Shown here: piece by piece, positions 1 through 8,490 of the stretch
Position numbering within the stretch: the stretch's first letter is position 1
Layout of the letters: each line of letters begins with the position of its first letter
Source of the DNA: Stappia stellulata DSM 5886
GTDB lineage: Bacteria > Pseudomonadota > Alphaproteobacteria > Rhizobiales > Stappiaceae
Assembly (NCBI RefSeq): GCF_000423705.1
Contig: NZ_AUIM01000004.1
Span: 1,004,063 to 1,068,062, forward strand
Length of the DNA stretch: 64,000 bases
Reading direction: 5' to 3'
Made by a program: the position numbers and the translations under genes
The notes under the pieces: generated by a model
The model's database searches: none
Told to the model about the DNA's origin: nothing
The model's input: the letters and a program-made list of their open reading frames with translations, nothing else

Positions 1-303
1 GCCGCGCCCGACATTCCGCGCGGCGCCCTCGGCGACGGCGTCCGCGATCTGAGGAACTGGGGCCGCGCGAGCCGCATCGAACGCTTCATGCTGCGCCACA
101 TGCTTTATGCGCCGCGGGTGCGCCCGAGCTTCGTGTCCTACTGGGTAAAGGGGCTTCCCGCACTTGCGCCGATGACCCTGCGCAAGCTGTTCGGACTGCC
201 GGTGATCGCCTGGACGGTGCGCACGCCCGAAGACCGCGCCCGTGCGGACGCCTTCGCCGACCAGATTGTGTTCGAGGGCTTCGACCCGGACGCCAAAGCG
301 TGA
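1..303 (+). CDS. Glycerophosphodiester phosphodiesterase, C-terminal part (5' end outside window)
   Basis: The frame is open from the first base, so only the last 100 residues of the gene are here. The final part (V-I-A-W-T-V-R-T-P-E-D, then D-Q-I-V-F-E-G-F) matches the last strand and helix of the GDPD TIM barrel, where the W-T-V strand lines the active site. Family members hydrolyse glycerophosphodiesters to glycerol-3-phosphate and an alcohol. The catalytic His and Glu residues near the N-terminus lie outside the window, so activity cannot be judged. It is followed after about 110 bases by a FemAB-like acyltransferase gene on the same strand. The family call is an inference from a short C-terminal stretch. 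Confidence 0.8.
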   Translation, partial: AAPDIPRGALGDGVRDLRNWGRASRIERFMLRHMLYAPRVRPSFVSYWVKGLPALAPMTLRKLFGLPVIAWTVRTPEDRARADAFADQIVFEGFDPDAKA

Positions 304-415
304 TGACACCGAGGGGAAGGCGCGTCAGCCCTTCCCCTTTTTGCGGCGCGACCCTAAGTCGACAAGGGCGCGCAAGCGCAAGCGACATACACCGCGACAC
401 AAGGGCACGAGCTTC

Positions 416-1678
416 GTGAGCGCCGCCGACGACGAGACACAGGAATTTCACCTCAGAGCCATCACCTCGCTGGCGGAGATTTCCCGCAACGACTGGGATG
501 CGCTTGCCAATCCACACTGGAGCCTCGGCGACAACGGCGCGCTCTCGCCAAAAGCGGGCGTTGAATCGGAACATCAGGGCGACGATTCCATTTCTGAGGA
601 AACGGAGTTCAACCCTTTCATTTCGCACGACTTTCTGTCGATCCTGGAAGAGTCCGGCTGCGTCAGCGAACACACCGGCTGGCTGCCCCAGCACCTGCTG
701 CTGGACGCACCCGACGGAACCCCGGTCGCCGCCCTTCCCTGCTACCTCAAAAGCCATTCGATGGGCGAATATGTCTTCGACCATTCCTGGGCCGACGCCT
801 ATCACCGTGCCGGCGGCAGCTATTATCCCAAGCTTCAGTCCTGCGTCCCCTTCACACCGGCAACCGGCCGCCGGTTCCTGAGCGGGGCCGGCATCAACCG
901 ACCCGCCGCCATCGCAGCCCTTGCCGACGGCTTGCGCGAATTGTGCCGCCTGCGCTCCGCGTCCTCCGCGCATGTCACCTTCCTGAACGAGGCCGAGTGG
1001 GAGATCGCCGGCAAGCGCGGCTTCCTGCAACGCAACGACCAGCAGTTCCACTGGCTCAACAAGGGCTATGCCACCTTCGAGGATTTTCTCGCCGATCTCG
1101 CGTCGCGCAAACGCAAGCAGATCCGCAAGGAACGGCGCGCGGCGCTTGCCTCCGGGCTCGAGATCGAATGGGTGACGGGCAAGGACCTGACGGAAGCGCA
1201 TTGGGATGCGTTTCACGCCTTCTACGAAGATACAGGCGCCCGCAAATGGGGCCGCCCCTATCTCAACCGCCGCTTCTTCTCCCTGCTTGGCGAACGCCTC
1301 GCACACAGTGTCCTGCTGGTGATGGTGCGGCGCGAGGGACGGATGATCGCCGGGGCACTCAACCTCATCGGCTCTCACGCGCTCTTCGGGCGCAACTGGG
1401 GCTGCCTTGAGGACCACCCGTTCCTGCATTTCGAAGTCTGCTACTACCAGGCCATCGCCTTCGCGATCGAGCGCGGACTTGCCCGCGTGGAAGCCGGCGC
1501 GCAAGGGGCGCACAAGCTGGCGCGCGGCTATCTTCCGACCCCGACCTACTCCGCGCACTTCATTGCGCATCCGGGCCTGCGCGACGCCGTTGCGGATTAT
1601 CTTGAGAGCGAGCGTGAGGCCGTGCGGCGCGAGGGCGAGGCAATTGCACAAGCCTACTCCCCGTTCAAGCGCGGCTGA
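416..1678 (+). CDS. FemAB-like / GNAT-fold acyltransferase (DUF482 family)
   Basis: The protein is 420 residues if it starts at the GTG at 416. The open frame continues upstream to 242 but overlaps the preceding gene and has an Arg/Lys-rich, non-conserved composition there. Recognisable DUF482 signatures are N-P-F-I-S-H-D-F-L (66-74), the D-H-S-W-A-D-A-Y-H segment, and the basic stretch S-R-K-R-K-Q-I-R-K-E-R-R. The family belongs to the GNAT superfamily and resembles FemAB peptidyl transferases of cell-wall synthesis; its true substrate is not established. A polar stretch at about 34-65 interrupts the usual direct join between the W-D-A-L helix and the N-P-F motif. The start codon is uncertain. 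Confidence 0.82.
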   Translation: MSAADDETQEFHLRAITSLAEISRNDWDALANPHWSLGDNGALSPKAGVESEHQGDDSISEETEFNPFISHDFLSILEESGCVSEHTGWLPQHLLLDAPDGTPVAALPCYLKSHSMGEYVFDHSWADAYHRAGGSYYPKLQSCVPFTPATGRRFLSGAGINRPAAIAALADGLRELCRLRSASSAHVTFLNEAEWEIAGKRGFLQRNDQQFHWLNKGYATFEDFLADLASRKRKQIRKERRAALASGLEIEWVTGKDLTEAHWDAFHAFYEDTGARKWGRPYLNRRFFSLLGERLAHSVLLVMVRREGRMIAGALNLIGSHALFGRNWGCLEDHPFLHFEVCYYQAIAFAIERGLARVEAGAQGAHKLARGYLPTPTYSAHFIAHPGLRDAVADYLESEREAVRREGEAIAQAYSPFKRG

Positions 1679-1694
1679 AGAGCATCGCGCAAGC

Positions 1695-1737
1695 GATTCA
1701 AAAGACTCGCCCTTTTCCCGCACTTGAATCTTTTTCT
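1695..1737 (+). terminator. Possible terminator after the FemAB-like gene
   Basis: Just after the stop codon, 7-base arms G-A-T-T-C-A-A (1695-1701) and T-T-G-A-A-T-C (1724-1730) are followed at once by five T. The loop is long (22 bases), so the hairpin is weaker than a standard intrinsic terminator. Confidence 0.4.
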
Positions 1738-1856
1738 CAAACGCCGTTCAGTCGGCCCACGCAACAAGGCTGAATCGGCATGTGAACGTGCAGCTGATTC
1801 AGAACGTGAAGCGGAGACGGCAGTTGCCGGACCGCGAACCAATCGGGGAGCCTGCC

Positions 1857-2285
1857 ATGTCGGTGCCGTATGATGACCAGAATGTCTTCGCCAAAATTCT
1901 GCGCGGCGAATTGCCGAGCGAGCGCGTTTACGAGGACGACAAGACGCTCGCGATCATGGACATCATGCCCCGCGGCGACGGCCATGTGCTGGTGGTCCCC
2001 AAGGCGCCGTCACGCAACATCCTGGATATCGCCGAGGGCGACCTCAACGCCGTCATGGCGACAGTGCAGAAGCTCGCCCGTGCGGTGATGAAAGCCTTCG
2101 AGGCGGACGGAACCACGATCCAGCAGTTTTCCGAAAGCGCGGGCGGACAGGTTGTGTTTCACACCCATGTCCATGTGATCCCGCGCTTCGATGGCGTGAA
2201 ACTGCGTCCCCACACGGGCGACATGGCAGACGGCGCGGTTCTGGCAGCGCATGCCGAAAAGATCCGCGCCGCGCTGGCCGGCTGA
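1857..2285 (+). CDS. HIT family nucleotide-binding hydrolase
   Basis: This 142-residue protein has the histidine triad H-T-H-V-H-V-I-P at 102-109 (His102, His104, His106). HIT proteins of the Hint/FHIT-like branch hydrolyse nucleotide phosphoramidates or dinucleoside polyphosphates through a covalent nucleotidyl-histidine. The N-terminal strand containing V-F-A-K-I-L-R-G-E-L and the M-P-R-G-D-G-H-V-L-V-V-P-K segment are typical of Hint-like members. The start is the ATG at 1857 because GGGGAG lies 6 bases upstream; an in-frame GTG at 1782 would add a non-conserved N-terminus. Length fits the family. The cellular substrate is unknown. Confidence 0.93.
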   Translation: MSVPYDDQNVFAKILRGELPSERVYEDDKTLAIMDIMPRGDGHVLVVPKAPSRNILDIAEGDLNAVMATVQKLARAVMKAFEADGTTIQQFSESAGGQVVFHTHVHVIPRFDGVKLRPHTGDMADGAVLAAHAEKIRAALAG

Positions 2286-2289
2286 AGAT

Positions 2290-2318
2290 GGTCGGCCCGT
2301 CGAACTGACGGGCTGACC
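2290..2318 (+). terminator. Hairpin after the HIT gene
   Basis: Arms of 12 bases (2290-2301 and 2307-2318) pair with a single G-T wobble around a 5-base loop, beginning 4 bases past the HIT stop codon. There is no T tract, so it may act as a 3' stabiliser or need Rho. The next gene is convergent. Confidence 0.4.
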
Positions 2319-2382
2319 GACACGCACCATTTGCCGGACGGAGCCGCCCATTCCGGGCACCCCGCACGCCAACGCGCCCGGG

Positions 2383-3018
2383 TCAGGCGGCAGCGGCCTC
2401 ATGTTCGGCGCCGAGCCGCACCTCATCCTTGAACACACGCTGGAAGCTCGCCCGGGACGTGACCCGCGTTGCATAGTCGCGAAAGACCGGCAACTCCGGG
2501 ATCGCCTTGAACGCCAACGCCCACTCCAGCGTCGCCCCCCACTGGATGTCGGCGACCGTGATCTCGTCGCCAAGAATGTAGGGCGCCTGCCCGAGCTGAT
2601 TGGCAAGGAGCTCGATGACCTGATCGAAGGTTCCGTAGGCGCATTCATTCGCCGGCGGCACATGAGCGCACATCTTGTCCATCAACGCCGGTTCGAAGCT
2701 CGCGGCATAAAACACCATCCAGCGCAGATAGGCACCGCGTCGCGGATCGCCCGGCAGTGGCGTCAATCCGGCCTCTGAGAAGAGATCGCCGAGATAGAGC
2801 GCGATGGCGACGGATTCCGTCAGGATCGTATCGCCGTGGCTGAGAGCCGGCACCTTGCCGAGCGGATTGATCGCCAGAAACGCGGGCGCCTTGTGCGCGC
2901 CCTTTCGGATGTTGAGCACATTGAGGTCATGGGGCGCGCCAAGCTCTTCGAGCAGCACGCGCGTCGCAGTGGCGCGGGAGCGGGGGGCGTAGTGAAGCGT
3001 CGGTTCTTCGGTTGTCAT
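2383..3018 (-). CDS. Glutathione S-transferase family protein
   Basis: The 211-residue protein has an N-terminal thioredoxin fold with the cis-proline segment N-P-L-G-K-V-P-A-L (51-59) and the glutathione-binding T-E-S-V-A-I motif, then an all-helical C-terminal domain with the D-E-I-T-V-A-D-I-Q helix cap (usually T-x-A-D). This two-domain plan is that of cytosolic GSTs, which conjugate glutathione to electrophiles. The N-terminal Y-A-P-R-S-R sequence resembles the beta and theta-like bacterial classes. It stands alone on the minus strand, convergent with the HIT gene. The substrate cannot be predicted. Confidence 0.9.
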   Translation of the reverse strand: MTTEEPTLHYAPRSRATATRVLLEELGAPHDLNVLNIRKGAHKAPAFLAINPLGKVPALSHGDTILTESVAIALYLGDLFSEAGLTPLPGDPRRGAYLRWMVFYAASFEPALMDKMCAHVPPANECAYGTFDQVIELLANQLGQAPYILGDEITVADIQWGATLEWALAFKAIPELPVFRDYATRVTSRASFQRVFKDEVRLGAEHEAAAA

Positions 3019-3127
3019 CGGAGGTCTCCATGTCAGGGCCCGGCGCGTGCCTGCGCCACCGGGAGACCATGACAGGGAGCTGCTGACAGCATTCTGTCAG
3101 CAATCGCGCCTCGATCCGGGTCTGTCC

Positions 3128-3484
3128 TCAACTTCCTCCAAGAAGAAGCCACCCGCCGATCAGAACCACTTCGGCAGCCAAAACCCCGACGATCACGCGC
3201 TGACCCAACATCAGGAAGGCTGCGAAGCCGGAGGCCGCAGCCGCCAGCCGCAACAGGACGGGCGCACTTTCAAGCGCGCCCGCGGGAAACAGCACCAGCT
3301 TGGAAATCACACCGGCGACGAGCGCCGTGGCCACGCTCCTGATGAAGATCATCAACTCGCTGTCTTCACGCAGCCGCCCGCTGACCAGCACACCAAGCCA
3401 GCGCCAGACGTCTGTCGCCAGCCAGCCGGCAATGACGATCATGGCATAGGGCCACCACCAGAGGTCCGCCATCGTCATCGCCAT
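3128..3484 (-). CDS. azlD: AzlD-type small subunit of branched-chain amino acid exporter
   Basis: This 118-residue hydrophobic protein has about four predicted membrane segments and the length of AzlD. It follows an azlC gene with a 10-base overlap, the usual azlC-azlD pairing. AzlCD (BrnFE) pairs export branched-chain amino acids such as leucine and isoleucine. The segment L-G-V-L-V-S-G-R-L and a following acidic/basic loop match AzlD proteins in general shape. Coupled translation with azlC would support equal subunit output. The identity rests on the partner gene as much as on its own sequence. Confidence 0.85.
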   Translation of the reverse strand: MAMTMADLWWWPYAMIVIAGWLATDVWRWLGVLVSGRLREDSELMIFIRSVATALVAGVISKLVLFPAGALESAPVLLRLAAAASGFAAFLMLGQRVIVGVLAAEVVLIGGWLLLGGS

Positions 3485-4293
3485 CCCCGTCGCGCCAGCC
3501 TTGTGCCGACATAGGCGACCGTCCCTCCGACGAGCCCGGTCAACAGCAGGTCCAGCTCAGGCGCGAGAAGAAAGAACACCGGCCCCAGGATCAGACCGGC
3601 AAGCATCGCGGCCTTGTCGGCGGAAATTCGCGACGCGCCCCAGAGCGAACAGAGGAAATAGACCGGCGTGAGCATGAAGAGACCGCCGGCAACCATTGGC
3701 GGCAGGCTTCCGACCATCACATAGGCCAGCCCCGTCATGCAAAAGACGAACCCGGTCAGACTGGCGCCAAACCCCAGAAAGAACGGCAGCCGTCCCTCGC
3801 GCGGGAGATCCTCCACATTGCGCATGGCAAACACCCAGGCGGTCACCGCGACGAAATGCGAGGCGACCATCAAATGCCAGCGCTTCGTCTTGCCTTCCAC
3901 CCGCAACAGCGGCATCAGCGCCATGGTCATCGGCATCAGCCGCACGGAGGCGAGCGCCACCGCGAGGGCGGCGGAAATCATGCCCATGCCACCGGAAATC
4001 GCACCGGTCAGGACGACGATGCTGGGCAAGGCCCAAACGAGCCCCGTCATCATCAATGTCTGATCCAGGGTCAGTCCACTCTCGCGCGCGAGACCCGCGT
4101 AACCGACGAATGCCGCCGTCAGGATCAACGCCGGAATGGAAACGGCAGACCGCATGCCACGCCAGGCCCATCCCGACGAGGAAATGGATGGTGTCGGCAC
4201 GTCGACCGGAGGTGGGGCGCCCGAAGGATCGGAAGGTGGCGTCATGACAAGGCACTGGAGACCGGGAGGCGTCGCGTCGCACACGCGCATCAT
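3475..4293 (-). CDS. azlC: AzlC family branched-chain amino acid exporter, large subunit
   Basis: The protein has up to 272 residues with multiple hydrophobic segments and the AzlC-type opening S-I-P-A-L-I-L-T-A-A-F-V-G-Y-A-G. AzlC is the large membrane subunit of the AzlCD/BrnFE amino acid efflux system. The start is ambiguous: the ATG at 4293 has a weak A-A-G-G-G upstream, while an in-frame ATG at 4245 would drop 16 residues. A 30-residue polar, Pro/Ser-rich N-terminus precedes the first membrane segment in either case. It overlaps azlD by 10 bases. No regulator (Lrp or LysR type) is adjacent. Confidence 0.88.
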   Translation of the reverse strand: MMRVCDATPPGLQCLVMTPPSDPSGAPPPVDVPTPSISSSGWAWRGMRSAVSIPALILTAAFVGYAGLARESGLTLDQTLMMTGLVWALPSIVVLTGAISGGMGMISAALAVALASVRLMPMTMALMPLLRVEGKTKRWHLMVASHFVAVTAWVFAMRNVEDLPREGRLPFFLGFGASLTGFVFCMTGLAYVMVGSLPPMVAGGLFMLTPVYFLCSLWGASRISADKAAMLAGLILGPVFFLLAPELDLLLTGLVGGTVAYVGTRLARRGWR

Positions 4294-4337
4294 GCTGAAG
4301 GGAACCCTTCCCTTCTAGCAGGCGTCGGGCCGAATGC

Positions 4338-4365
4338 AAAACGGCACCCCGAGGGGTGCCGTTTC
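4338..4365 (-). terminator. Intrinsic-type terminator downstream of clpA
   Basis: A stem of about 11-12 bp (A-A-A-C-G-G-C-A-C-C-C-C against its complement, 4339-4364) with a tiny loop is followed on the minus strand by T-T-T-T-G-C. It lies 39 bases after the clpA stop and before azlC, so it separates the two minus-strand units. Confidence 0.75.
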
Positions 4366-4403
4366 ACGATGTCGTTTCGAGAAGAGCCTTCTCGTCGGCG
4401 AAA

Positions 4404-6836
4404 TCAGTCCGCCAGCGGAACCTTCGGGATCAGGCTCTTCTTGGCCGGCCCGTCACCCTTGCGTGTCGGGCCGGTCGAGGCCTCGGTCTTCTTGGCCGCC
4501 GGTTTGCGACGGCGCTTCGGCTTCGCCGCCTTGGGCTTTTCGGTCTTCGGCTTGACCAGCGTCTCCTCGACGCTTTCAAGCAGCAGGCCGGCGGCGTCTT
4601 CCGATACGGAAACCTTGACCGTGCCCCCCTTGCGCAGCTTGCCGAAGAGCACTTCGTCGGCGAGCGGCCGCTTGATGTGTTCCTGGATGACGCGCGCCAG
4701 AGGCCGCGCGCCCATGCGGTCGTCGTAGCCCTTTTCGGCGAGCCAGGCGATCGCCTCATCGGTCAGCTCGAAGGTCACGCCACGGTCGGCAAGCTGCGCT
4801 TCCAGCTGCATGACGAACTTCTCGACGATCCGGTGCACCACCTCGGTCGGCAGGTTGCCGAAGGCGATGACGGCATCGAGACGGTTGCGGAACTCCGGCG
4901 TGAACAGGCGGTTGATTGCCTCCTGGTCCTCGCCCTGGCGCTTGACGCGGTTGAAGCCGATCGGCTCCTTTGCCATGTCGGACGCGCCCGCGTTGGTCGT
5001 CATGATCAAGATCACGTTGCGGAAATCGACCTGCTTGCCGTTGTGATCGGTCAGCTTGCCGTGATCCATCACCTGCAACAGGATGTTGAAGAGGTCCGGA
5101 TGGGCCTTCTCGATCTCGTCAAGCAGAAGCACGCAATGCGGATGCTGATCGACACCGTCGGTCAGCAGACCGCCCTGGTCGAAGCCGACGTAGCCCGGAG
5201 GCGCGCCGATGAGCCGCGACACCGTGTGACGCTCCATGTACTCCGACATGTCGAAGCGCAGCAGCTCCACACCGAGCGAGCTTGCCAGCTGACGCGCAAC
5301 CTCCGTCTTGCCGACACCGGTCGGGCCGGAGAAGAGGTAATTGCCGATCGGCTTGTCCGGCTCGCGCAACCCGGCGCGCGAGAGCTTGATCGCCGACGAC
5401 AGCGTCTCGATGGCGTCGTCCTGCCCGTAGACGACGCGTTTCAGCGTCGCATTGAGGTTGGACAGAACCTCCTCGTCCGACTTGGAGACGGACTTCGGCG
5501 GGATCCGCGCCATCGAGGCCACGGTGGTCTCGATCTCCTTCACGCCGATGGTCTTGCGACGACGACCTTCGGGCAGGAGCTTCAGCGACGCGCCGGATTC
5601 GTCGATCACGTCGATGGCCTTGTCCGGCAGCTTGCGGTCGTTGATGTAACGCGCCGACAGCTCGACCGCCGTCTTGATCGCATCGTTCGTGTAGCGGACC
5701 TTGTGGAAAGTCTCGAAATAGGGCTTCAGACCTTTCAGGATCTCCACGGCGTCCGAAATCGTAGGCTCGTTGACGTCGATCTTCTGGAACCGCCTCAAGA
5801 GCGCGCGGTCCTTCTCGAAGAACTGGCGGTATTCCTTGTAGGTGGTCGAGCCGACGCAACGGATCGTTCCAGAGGCAAGCGCCGGCTTGAGCAGGTTGGA
5901 GGCGTCCATCGCCCCGCCCGAGGTGGCGCCCGCGCCGATCACCGTATGGATCTCGTCGATGAACATCACCGCACCGGGATAATCCTCGATCTCCTTGACC
6001 ACCTGCTTGAGGCGTTCCTCGAAATCGCCGCGGTAGCGCGTGCCGGCAAGCAGCGCGCCCATGTCGAGGGAGAAGATGGTGGCGTCCATCAGGACGTCGG
6101 GAACGTCCTTGTCGACAATCCGCTTGGCCAGCCCTTCCGCGATGGCGGTCTTGCCGACACCGGGATCTCCGACGAAGAGCGGATTGTTCTTCGACCGACG
6201 GCACAGGATCTGGATGGTGCGTGAAATCTCCGCAGCGCGCCCGATCAGCGGGTCGATGCGGCCGGCCTTCGCCTTTTCGTTGAGATTGACGCAATAGGCT
6301 TCGAGCGCGTCGGTCTTCTGCTTCGGCTTTTCGCCGACTTCCTCGGTCGTGGCGTCCTCGTCGGCGCCGGTCACGGGGCGTGCTTCCGACATGCCGGCGC
6401 GCTTGGCGATGCCATGCGAGATGTAGTTGACCGCGTCGTAGCGCGTCATGTCCTGCTCCTGCAGGAAATAGGCGGCATGGCTTTCGCGCTCGGCAAAGAT
6501 CGCCACCAGCACGTTCGCCCCGGTCACTTCCTCGCGACCGGAGGACTGCACATGGATCACCGCGCGCTGGATAACGCGCTGGAATCCGGCCGTCGGCTTG
6601 CTGTCGTCGTCGCCGTCGATCACGAGGTTTTCGAGTTCGGAATCGATGTAGTCGACGAGATTGCGTTTCAAGATATCCAGGTCAACATTACAGGCGCGCA
6701 TCACGGCCGCCGCGTCCTGGTCATCGACCAGGGCAAGCAGAAGGTGCTCGAGAGTCGCGTATTCCTGCTGCCGCTCGTTTGCGAAAGAAAGCGCTTGATG
6801 CAGCGCCTTTTCGAGGCTTCGGGAGAATGAAGGCAC
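4404..6836 (-). CDS. clpA: ATP-dependent Clp protease ATP-binding subunit ClpA
   Basis: ClpA is the AAA+ unfoldase that feeds substrates, including N-degron proteins delivered by ClpS, into ClpP. The 810-residue protein shows the ClpN repeat domain (1-150), first Walker A G-D-P-G-V-G-K-T (223-230) with Walker B M-F-I-D-E-I-H (291-297), and second Walker A G-P-T-G-V-G-K-T (504-511). It lacks the coiled-coil middle domain of ClpB, which confirms ClpA. It is about 50 residues longer than the E. coli protein because of a Lys/Ala/Pro-rich tail from about 755. clpS ends 9 bases upstream on the same strand, so the two are almost certainly cotranscribed. Confidence 0.98.
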   Translation of the reverse strand: MPSFSRSLEKALHQALSFANERQQEYATLEHLLLALVDDQDAAAVMRACNVDLDILKRNLVDYIDSELENLVIDGDDDSKPTAGFQRVIQRAVIHVQSSGREEVTGANVLVAIFAERESHAAYFLQEQDMTRYDAVNYISHGIAKRAGMSEARPVTGADEDATTEEVGEKPKQKTDALEAYCVNLNEKAKAGRIDPLIGRAAEISRTIQILCRRSKNNPLFVGDPGVGKTAIAEGLAKRIVDKDVPDVLMDATIFSLDMGALLAGTRYRGDFEERLKQVVKEIEDYPGAVMFIDEIHTVIGAGATSGGAMDASNLLKPALASGTIRCVGSTTYKEYRQFFEKDRALLRRFQKIDVNEPTISDAVEILKGLKPYFETFHKVRYTNDAIKTAVELSARYINDRKLPDKAIDVIDESGASLKLLPEGRRRKTIGVKEIETTVASMARIPPKSVSKSDEEVLSNLNATLKRVVYGQDDAIETLSSAIKLSRAGLREPDKPIGNYLFSGPTGVGKTEVARQLASSLGVELLRFDMSEYMERHTVSRLIGAPPGYVGFDQGGLLTDGVDQHPHCVLLLDEIEKAHPDLFNILLQVMDHGKLTDHNGKQVDFRNVILIMTTNAGASDMAKEPIGFNRVKRQGEDQEAINRLFTPEFRNRLDAVIAFGNLPTEVVHRIVEKFVMQLEAQLADRGVTFELTDEAIAWLAEKGYDDRMGARPLARVIQEHIKRPLADEVLFGKLRKGGTVKVSVSEDAAGLLLESVEETLVKPKTEKPKAAKPKRRRKPAAKKTEASTGPTRKGDGPAKKSLIPKVPLAD

Positions 6837-6845
6837 TGGCGACCC

Positions 6846-7175
6846 CTATTTCTTTTCCATCACGCACTGAAGAGGATGCTGGTGTTTGCGGGCAAAGTCC
6901 ATCACCTGTGTAACCTTGGTCTCGGCCACCTCGTAGGTGAACACCCCGCACTCCCCCACCCCGTGGTGATGAACGTGCAACATGATGCGTGTCGCTTCCT
7001 CGCGATTCTTCTGGAAGAACCGCTCCACGACATGCACGACGAATTCCATCGGTGTGTAGTCGTCGTTCAGCAGCAGAACGCGGTACAAGTTCGGCCGCTT
7101 GGCTACCGTACGCGTTTTGGTGACGACCAGACCGCCTGCGTCGTCCCCGTCCCCGCGTTGAGGTCCTTTCGTCAT
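6846..7175 (-). CDS. clpS: ATP-dependent Clp protease adaptor ClpS
   Basis: ClpS binds bulky N-terminal residues (N-degrons) and hands the proteins to ClpA. The 109-residue protein contains the core [17 protein letters not shown] with the N-D-D-Y-T-P-M-E residues that line the N-degron pocket, the helix with H-V-H-H-H-G, and the [10 protein letters not shown] motif. The ATG at 7175 is chosen because GGAGCAGGA precedes it; the longer open frame to 7385 adds a Cys/Arg-rich, non-conserved extension. The first 30 residues are polar and flexible, as in other ClpS proteins. Confidence 0.97.
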   Translation of the reverse strand: MTKGPQRGDGDDAGGLVVTKTRTVAKRPNLYRVLLLNDDYTPMEFVVHVVERFFQKNREEATRIMLHVHHHGVGECGVFTYEVAETKVTQVMDFARKHQHPLQCVMEKK

Positions 7176-7641
7176 TCCTGCTCCATGGCCTTTTCGCAAC
7201 GGACCCCGTGGCGCCTGGCTGCGCTTTGTCCCGTTCGTCCGGACGGCTGGAAGACCCGCGCCGGCGATGCCGCTTTTGCAAGCGGAACCCGCAAACCGCC
7301 CTTTGATGACTATCCTAGCGCACGAGGGCCGCTCACCAACCCCGCGAACGCAATCAAATGCATTTTTTGGCCGTCGCGGCGCCATGTCCTCATTCGCGCG
7401 CCACCGGGCGGACGTCGCCGCCCGCTCTCATGACGCCACTTCCGATAGACACTATGTATGATCTTTTCCGCCGGCAACAATGCCATCGCCCCAGCGGACG
7501 AACCGAAGGGTCCGCGCCTGCGGAACGCGCCGGAGCGGATGCGCGGCACTCTGCCGCCGACCACAAAAAAGCCCGGCCGAAGCCGGGCTTTAGGAGGCGG
7601 AGCCGTTGCCCCGCCTCGATCGTCACTGAAAGCCGGAAGGC
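7176..7641. other. 466-base gap: clpS upstream region and phasin terminator
   Basis: No convincing gene lies here. On the minus strand, a possible clpS promoter has -35 T-T-G-G-T-G (7339-7334) and -10 T-A-G-G-A-T (7317-7312) with a 16-base spacer; both are imperfect and this is a weak suggestion. The phasin terminator occupies 7565-7591. The rest shows no repeat or operator that I can support. Confidence 0.4.
7565..7591 (-). terminator. Strong intrinsic terminator of the phasin gene
   Basis: On the minus strand a 7-bp G-C stem (7571-7577 with 7582-7588), extended by three A-T pairs, is closed by a T-T-C-G tetraloop and followed by six T. It lies 50 bases after the phasin stop codon. Confidence 0.93.
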
Positions 7642-7974
7642 TTATTTCGCGACCTTGGCAATGACGCCCTCGTAGGGCTTGTAGGTGTCTTTCGCCAGTT
7701 CCGAATACATGTCGCCGATCTTGGTGACTTCGCCGACAAAACCTTCGTACGCGGACTTCATGAAGTCGCTCTGGGCTTCGAAAGCCTTGTCGAGCGACTT
7801 GGAAGCGGCGAGCTTCTCCATGGCCGCAGTGCTCTCTTCGAAGGACTTCTTCTGGTAGTCGGCCACTTCGGACGCGATCGCCTGCATGCCCTTGGTCATG
7901 GCGCCGATGCTCTGCATCATGACGTCCATGTTGTCCTTGCTGAGCTTCTGCATTTCTTCGAAATTGTTGATCAT
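7642..7974 (-). CDS. Phasin family protein
   Basis: The 110-residue, mostly helical, Met-rich protein opens with M-I-N-N-F-E-E-M-Q-K-L-S-K-D-N-M-D and has the phasin pattern of amphipathic helices (F-E-A-Q-S-D-F-M-K-S-A-Y-E). Phasins coat polyhydroxyalkanoate granules; short ones like this may also act as general membrane- or granule-associated proteins. The ATG at 7974 is preceded by GAGG; the frame is open to 8106 but the extra part is basic and non-conserved. It has its own promoter and terminator. No PHA synthase genes occur in the window. Confidence 0.93.
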   Translation of the reverse strand: MINNFEEMQKLSKDNMDVMMQSIGAMTKGMQAIASEVADYQKKSFEESTAAMEKLAASKSLDKAFEAQSDFMKSAYEGFVGEVTKIGDMYSELAKDTYKPYEGVIAKVAK

Positions 7975-8090
7975 GATAACCTCGTTGGCGTGTTTGGGTC
8001 GGTGGACCGCAGCACGGATGCCCGTCTTGCGCGTGCGTAGCCGGGTTCGATACCATGGGGTCGACGCCGACTTTTTGATTGTCTTCAGCA

Positions 8091-8118
8091 TATATATGCA
8101 GTGCACAATTTATGTCAA
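8091..8118 (-). promoter_or_regulatory. Phasin promoter, sigma-70 type
   Basis: The minus strand shows a perfect -35 T-T-G-A-C-A (8118-8113), a 16-base spacer and -10 T-A-T-A-T-A (8096-8091, five of six matches), so transcription should start near 8084. The spacer carries the first palindromic site, a typical position for a repressor. Confidence 0.8.
8097..8105. promoter_or_regulatory. Palindromic operator site 1 (PhaR-like, TGCAGTGCA)
   Basis: TGCA-G-TGCA is a 9-base palindrome inside the phasin promoter spacer. PhaR repressors of PHA synthesis bind TGC/GCA-containing palindromes in other alphaproteobacteria, so PhaR is the likely ligand. This is inference; no phaR gene is in the window. 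Confidence 0.6.
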
Positions 8119-8128
8119 CGATCCATTT

Positions 8129-8137
8129 TGCACTGCA
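8129..8137. promoter_or_regulatory. Palindromic operator site 2 (PhaR-like, TGCACTGCA)
   Basis: This is the reverse complement of site 1, extended to the 11-base palindrome T-T-G-C-A-C-T-G-C-A-A (8128-8138). Its centre is 32 bases (about three helical turns) from that of site 1, and it lies just upstream of the -35 element, so both sites face the same side of the DNA. Confidence 0.6.
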
Positions 8138-8490
8138 ATATATCCCTTCGACCTAAGGGGTTTCCCGGTCGTGTGACAGAGCCTGCACCGATAAGCTCGA
8201 CGCGGGGGCGTCCGTCCACAGCCCGGGGTGCGATTGTGCCGAATGATGCATCGGATCGGCGGGAGGTAACGGCGCATTAACTGCCATTTGCGAATCTGCG
8301 GGAACGACATGGCGGGAACAAACCGGCGGAACAACACGGAAACCGGATTTCGCAGACGCTCGCGTTTGCACATTCGTAACCCTGTTTGCGTTAGGATCCC
8401 GTCCACGGCGAGGGTCATCGCGACATCCGGCACGACCGGGGTCGGCGAGAGCGCCGCAAACGAAACACCTGGCCCGAATGGGGTGACATT

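Larger units (their letters stand above)
7975..8490. other. 516-base divergent intergenic region (phasin / D,D-carboxypeptidase)
   Basis: The part nearest the phasin (8090-8138) is AT-rich and holds the promoter and two palindromic sites listed separately. A leader of about 110 bases separates the predicted phasin transcription start from its ATG. The remaining 350 bases toward the carboxypeptidase are GC-rich. I see no clear promoter or small gene there. Confidence 0.5.

Noticed and set aside
86..1723. 545-codon minus-strand frame
   Set aside because: Antisense to the phosphodiesterase and FemAB-like genes; composition is typical of a shadow frame.
4356..6224. 622-codon plus-strand frame and overlapping minus-strand frames
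   Set aside because: These are shadows of clpA, whose AAA+ motifs identify the true frame.
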